Of a stretch of DNA of 64,000 bases, positions 59,923 through 64,000 are shown one piece after another. A program made the translations under genes and the position numbers. How positions within the stretch are numbered: the stretch's first letter is position 1; every line of letters begins with the position of its first letter. The notes below the pieces were generated by a model. It made no database searches. It saw only the letters and a program-made list of their open reading frames with translations, and was not told the origin of the DNA. Source of the stretch: Halichoerus grypus (taxonomy: Eukaryota > Chordata > Mammalia > Carnivora > Phocidae); NCBI RefSeq assembly GCF_964656455.1, contig NC_135726.1, positions 940,001-1,004,000 on the forward strand, in the 5' to 3' direction.

Positions 59923-60113
59923 CTTTTTCTTTTAAGATTTATCTAATTGAAGGAGAGCGAGCGCAAGCAGGAGGAGGGGCAGAGGGACAATCAGACGCCC
60001 TGCTGAGCTCAGAGCCCTGCGGGGCGGGGGGAGGCTCCATCCCAGGACCCCGAGATCCCAAATCCAGAGGCAGACGTGCACCCGTGCAACTGACTGAGCC
60101 ACCCAGGCGCTCC
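59923..60113 (-). mobile_element. CAN-SINE, minus, with target duplication
   Basis: AAGATTTATCTAATTGAAGG, CATCCCAGGACCCCGAGATC and GAGCCACCCAGGCGCTCC. TATGTAGATT is repeated at 59913-59922 and 60114-60123. Confidence 0.93.
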
Positions 60114-60384
60114 TATGTAGATTTTTTTTTAACGTAGCTCTTTCTCCTTCTGGTTCCCAAAGCACATTTGCACTTCCTCGTGGTCAAGGACTTCAAGCGT
60201 TTCAGAAACAATAAGGCAGCACGCATCTGCAGTGCAGTAGGTCTCTGCAGAAAGTCTGCCTCCTGCTTTCCTGGGGTGGGGGGGCAGTGTGGCTGGCAGC
60301 CCCGGCCCGCTCAGCGTGGGGCCAGGCAGGACCACCTGCTCTACACCTGAGCTCTGTCCCGATCCTGACCTTTGAACTTCTCTG

Positions 60385-60480
60385 AGTTGAGCTTGTTATC
60401 TTGATGAGGAACTGAGGGGTTGGGGAAGGTGATTTACTCACCTGAGATCACACAGGTAGGATGTGAGGAAGCTGGGGATG
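60385..60480 (-). mobile_element. MIR fragment
   Basis: TGATGAGGAACTGAGGGGTTG, CCTGAGATCACACAGGTAGG in order, reverse MIR. Confidence 0.6.
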
Positions 60481-62752
60481 AAGCGTTTATCGTCATGGAG
60501 CACGTGAGCACCACACGTGGTGGTGTGATTCTCCCCGTGGGGGGCGTGGGGGGGCAGGTCTCTGGGAGGCGTAGCTGACTTTGCTGGACGCGCCTGGGTC
60601 CTGCTTCGAACTTGCCAGGCCCTCACCACTCTCTGGGCTCCAGCTTCCTCACCTGTAAATGAGATAATAAAAGTTGGAAGGCGGCTCCCAGGTCTCTGAT
60701 CTCAGTGGTGTCTAGGGCTCCGGATGGGAGCCGGCGGTGGCCCGTCCTCCCACACACAGTCCTCGTGGGCCAGGAGCCCCAGAGCGCTTTCCCAGAGGTG
60801 CAGCACGCCAGGCCTGAGTGCTGGCTGTCAGCAGCCCGGCCGGGCGTCGGGGGAGCTGAGTGGAAGGGGCCGCTCACCTCTGGGGCTGCCCTGCTGTCCA
60901 CGGACGGTTCCCGGGGAGGGTGCTGTGTCCAGGGCAGGCTGGCCCCTGCCACCGTGCACTATGCCCACCTGCACAGATTCCGGAGCGTTTCCCAAATGCA
61001 TTCAGGCATTCCGTCATGCAGGTCTCATGGGACCGAGCTCTGGGCAGGAGACAGGAACCTAAGTTCTGTTTGGGGGCTAATGGTGGTGGATGTGGGGGGG
61101 CCGGGGCTCATTCTCCTCCGTTTCTAACCAGGCCGTGCTTTCCTTGGCTGTAAAGGGTCATCTGGGGTGCTCCCAGCTCCCGGTGTGCTGGTCTGTAAGT
61201 GCCTTGTTGGGTTTGTTCACGCAGCACTGGGCTAAGCACAGATGGGAGGGAAACAGTACAGCAAACTGCACCATACGAAACGGAGTCCCCAGATATCTCG
61301 TGCAGGGCGGCATCCCCCCGTAGCTCCATAGAGAACAAAGTCCTGGCTGGGGGGGGGGCGGGGTGCCGAGCCCGTGGCGAGCGGGGAGGTTGGCGGCCAG
61401 GCTGGGGAGGGGCCCCCTGTCTGGAAGGAGCTGAGCCGTGGCCCGGTGTTTGGGGGTGCTGTGGGGGGTGCATCTTTTCTAGGCTCTAATCCCTTGATGG
61501 TGGCTGGTGGGAGGTGGGGGTGGGGGCGGGAGGAGGGCTGGGAGGGGCTGAGTGGACAGTTGTGGTGGTAATTTCCCATTTTGATACTGTTTACTTTTAA
61601 TTACACAAGTCAAATATGAATACTTTCCGTGGGACGGTGACATTGCGATCAGATAAGGCAACGTTCCCTCCCTGGCTCTCCGAGCCTATCTCCCCCAGGT
61701 GCTTTGGAAGGAAGGCTCGCTCGGGGCAGTGTGTGGAACAAATGTGCCCTGGGGGGCCGTGTCCCCTGCTGTCTCTCAGTTACTGTGGCCGCCGCTTGCG
61801 GGCGTTTGGGTGGCTTCCGGGTCTCTCGAGTCACACCAGTGCTGTCCTCCCGGGTGAGCCCGTCTCGGGGATGGAAGCAGAGGAGCTTCCCGTCATGTCC
61901 ATGAGCCCATGAGGCTGAGAACAGGTGGCTGCCCTCAGCCCTGGGGGGAAGCCACCCACTCGGGGACAAGAGAGCTGCGCTGCGCGCTGGGGCCGCGGTC
62001 CCGGCCCGACCGGCTCCTGGGTGACGCCAGGGCACCCTCAGGCCGATGTGCGTGGCCTGCTTCCCTGCAGCCGTGTCGTGCGGACCTTGTGGAGTGGGGT
62101 GGGTCAATTTTTCTGGTGTGTTTTAATAACATAATTATAGGGAGTATTTTTAGGTTCCCCGTAACGGGCAGCTGTTTACCAGGCTCGATGTGCACGCTGT
62201 TTTTCTCTGTAAGTATATATAGCCGGGGCCACTTCTCCTTCCTCAGGCTCTGGCTAAGGAGGGACCGGCCGCCTCAGCCACCTCCTGTGGTTTTCTTTGC
62301 CAGCGAAGAGCGGCCGAACTGGCCCTCGAGCCAGCTGGCTCCGCAGAGGGACCAGGGCCTCCTGGTGGGGAGGAGCCGCCCCACGCTGGGAGCCGCGGCT
62401 GGGTGAGGGGCACGTCCCTCAGGGTGCTCCCTGCCCGGCCAACCCGGCCCCGCGGTGCCCAGGTGGGAGCTCGCTCGTCCCTCCCCAGCTCAGAAAACAA
62501 ACACATTCCTCGGGCCTGCGGGAGCAACCAGAGGCCAGATGGGGGGTCCCTGAGCAGGTGGCCCCCCGAGGAGGAGCCTCTGCGGCCCGGGTCTTGATCT
62601 GTTGTCCGCCGGACCCAGCGGGGCCTGTGACTGTCAGCCTCTTGCCTTGTGCAGACATTTCCCCAGCCCCGTCCTCCTCGCTCATGCGTCTCATTTCTCC
62701 TCGTGGTTGAAACACCCTCTAAACACATTACCGTAACAGCGTGAAAGGGAGC

Positions 62753-62970
62753 CTTTTTTTTTTTTTTTAAGATTTACTTGTTTATTTGAGACAGAGAGAG
62801 AGACAGAGACAGAGCGCGCGTGCTAGCCAAGTGCAAGCACTCCGCACGGGGGAGAAGAAGCTCCAGCAGACTCCCCCTGAGCGCGGAGCCCCATCCCAGG
62901 ACCCTGAGATCCCGACGGAGCCGAAACCAAGAGTCAGAGGCTTCACTGCCGGAGCCACCCAGGCGCCCGG
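62753..62970 (-). mobile_element. CAN-SINE, minus, with target duplication
   Basis: Poly-T, AAGATTTACTTGTTTATTTG, GAGACAGAGACAGAGCGCG, CATCCCAGGACCCTGAGATC and GGAGCCACCCAGGCGCCC. AAGGGAGC at 62745-62752 and 62971-62978. Confidence 0.93.
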
Positions 62971-63539
62971 AAGGGAGCTTCTAAGGGGAAACGAAAAGGG
63001 CCATTCCAGTGCCCCACTTAGCTGGTCTCTGCTTTTCCTTTCGTGAGTGTGGCGGCCTGGGACCCAGCTCTGTGCTGGGGCGGGTCTGTGTCCCCTGGCT
63101 GGGGGTGCTCCCACGTGGTGCCCCAGAGGAGCAGGTCGCCCCTGAAGTCACCGTGCCGAGGTGCTGGGCTCCTCCCGCAGGGTCGTCCGTGCGCCCTCGT
63201 GATTTCAGTCTAGGCGCAGTTCCCGAGTGCAGATGCCCCGGGGCGGCAGCTGCCCAGCCCCTCCTGAGCTGCCCCCCGTGGCCTCCAGACCTCGCTCCGG
63301 CCACCCCTCCAGCGACGGGCCACTTGGGCGCAAACGCCTGCACTGAGTCTCCGACTTGGTGCCCCCCCCAACCTCTGTCGTGTTCCCGGGTTTGGCCGTG
63401 CACGCTCGTGCTGACACTCCCGCGCGGGGCTCCCACGGCAGCCAGTCCGTGGGTGTGAAGTGTCTCCCGTGGCTTCGGTCTGCACCACCCTGACACCAGG
63501 TGATGCTCGTCACCTTCAGCGTCTCCTCTTGTGATGTGT

Positions 63540-63650
63540 CTTTAAAAGTTACCTGCTTAAAAACGTTGGGTTGCAGGTCTTCTTATTTTTGACTTGTGGG
63601 CATTCTTTTTGAGTCTAGATTCTAAGCTCTTTGTCAGTTGCACGTGCTAC
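63540..63650 (+). mobile_element. L1-like fragment
   Basis: GGGTTGCAGGTCTTCTTATT, then GTCTAGATTCTAAGCTCTTTGTCAG resembles an old L1 3' region. Confidence 0.45.
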
Positions 63651-63694
63651 ACGTTTTCCTGCCTTTGGCTTTGCCGATTTGCGTGCTTTTCTTA

Positions 63695-63886
63695 TTTTTT
63701 AAAGACTTTATTTATTTGACAGAGACACAGCGAGAGAGGGAACACAAGCAGGGAGAGTGGGAGAGGGAGAAGCAGGCTTCCCGCAGAGCAGGGAGCCCGA
63801 TGCGGGGCTCGATCCCAGGACCCTGGGATCATGACCTGAGCCGAAGGCAGACGCTCAACGACTGAGCCACCCAGGTGCCCCTCGTA
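63695..63886 (-). mobile_element. CAN-SINE, minus, with target duplication
   Basis: AAAGACTTTATTTATTTGACAG, GAACACAAGCAGGGAGAG, GATGCGGGGCTCGATCCC and GAGCCACCCAGGTGCCCC. TGCTTTTCTTA flanks it at 63684-63694 and 63887-63897. Very close in body to the copy at 19954. Confidence 0.95.
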
Positions 63887-64000
63887 TGCTTTTCTTAACG
63901 GCGTCTGAGAGCCGGCGTTCATAATCCGAAGTCCCTGGGGCTGCCGGCATGGCATGGCTGGGACTCGGGGCAGCCCGGCCTCCCTGGAAAGTGATGCTTA

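Larger units (their letters stand above)
56444..64000 (+). other. PIEZO1: PIEZO1 intron 1 (5' part)
   Basis: 7.5 kb of intron, with SINEs at 59923, 62753 and 63695, a MIR piece near 60390 and an L1-like piece at about 63540. Promoter-proximal GC-rich sequence runs to 56770. No second exon or RNA gene recognised. Confidence 0.8.

Overview
This is mammalian nuclear DNA: intron-rich, GC-rich and dense in CpG islands. It carries at least twelve copies of the tRNA-Lys-derived SINE found only in carnivores (box sequence ending in GAGCCACCCAGGCGCC next to an A-rich tail). The SINE body has a CCCGATGCGGGGCTCGATCCC stretch rather than the dog- or cat-type body, so an arctoid carnivore (bear, seal or mustelid) is most likely. 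Species is not resolved.

The gene order matches the block at human 16q24.3, read in the opposite direction: PABPN1L (+, 5' end missing), TRAPPC2L (-), GALNS (+), APRT (+), CDT1 (-) and PIEZO1 (+, first coding exon only). All exons of TRAPPC2L (5 exons, 139 aa), GALNS (14 exons, 522 aa), APRT (5 exons, 180 aa) and CDT1 (10 exons, 593 aa) could be joined by eye with the reading frame kept at every junction.

Layout: 1-2.4 kb, PABPN1L exons, the last one invaded by a GC-box minisatellite; 2.4-6 kb, intergenic sequence and the TRAPPC2L 3' side; 6-9.8 kb, TRAPPC2L; 9.8-9.95 kb, a 149-bp divergent promoter shared with GALNS and holding a perfect lysosomal CLEAR box; 10-34 kb, GALNS, with a 33-bp G-rich minisatellite in intron 1 and a ~470-bp alternating purine-pyrimidine tract against exon 12; 34.5-36.8 kb, APRT; 37.3-41.75 kb, CDT1, with an expanded Ala/Asp/Pro repeat in exon 2; 41.75-56.4 kb, intergenic with an unassigned CpG island at 46.4-47 kb; 56.4-64 kb, PIEZO1 exon 1 and the start of its large first intron.

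The genes do not form one pathway: RNA binding in germ cells (PABPN1L), vesicle tethering (TRAPPC2L), lysosomal keratan/chondroitin sulfate breakdown (GALNS), adenine salvage (APRT), replication licensing (CDT1) and mechanosensation (PIEZO1). What links them is compact conserved synteny. I found no new gene system. The most unusual points are repeat expansions inside two coding exons, two GC-type splice donors, the CLEAR box, and the orphan CpG island with five GGGCGTGGC boxes. Protein comparisons to human are from memory of those families, not from a search.
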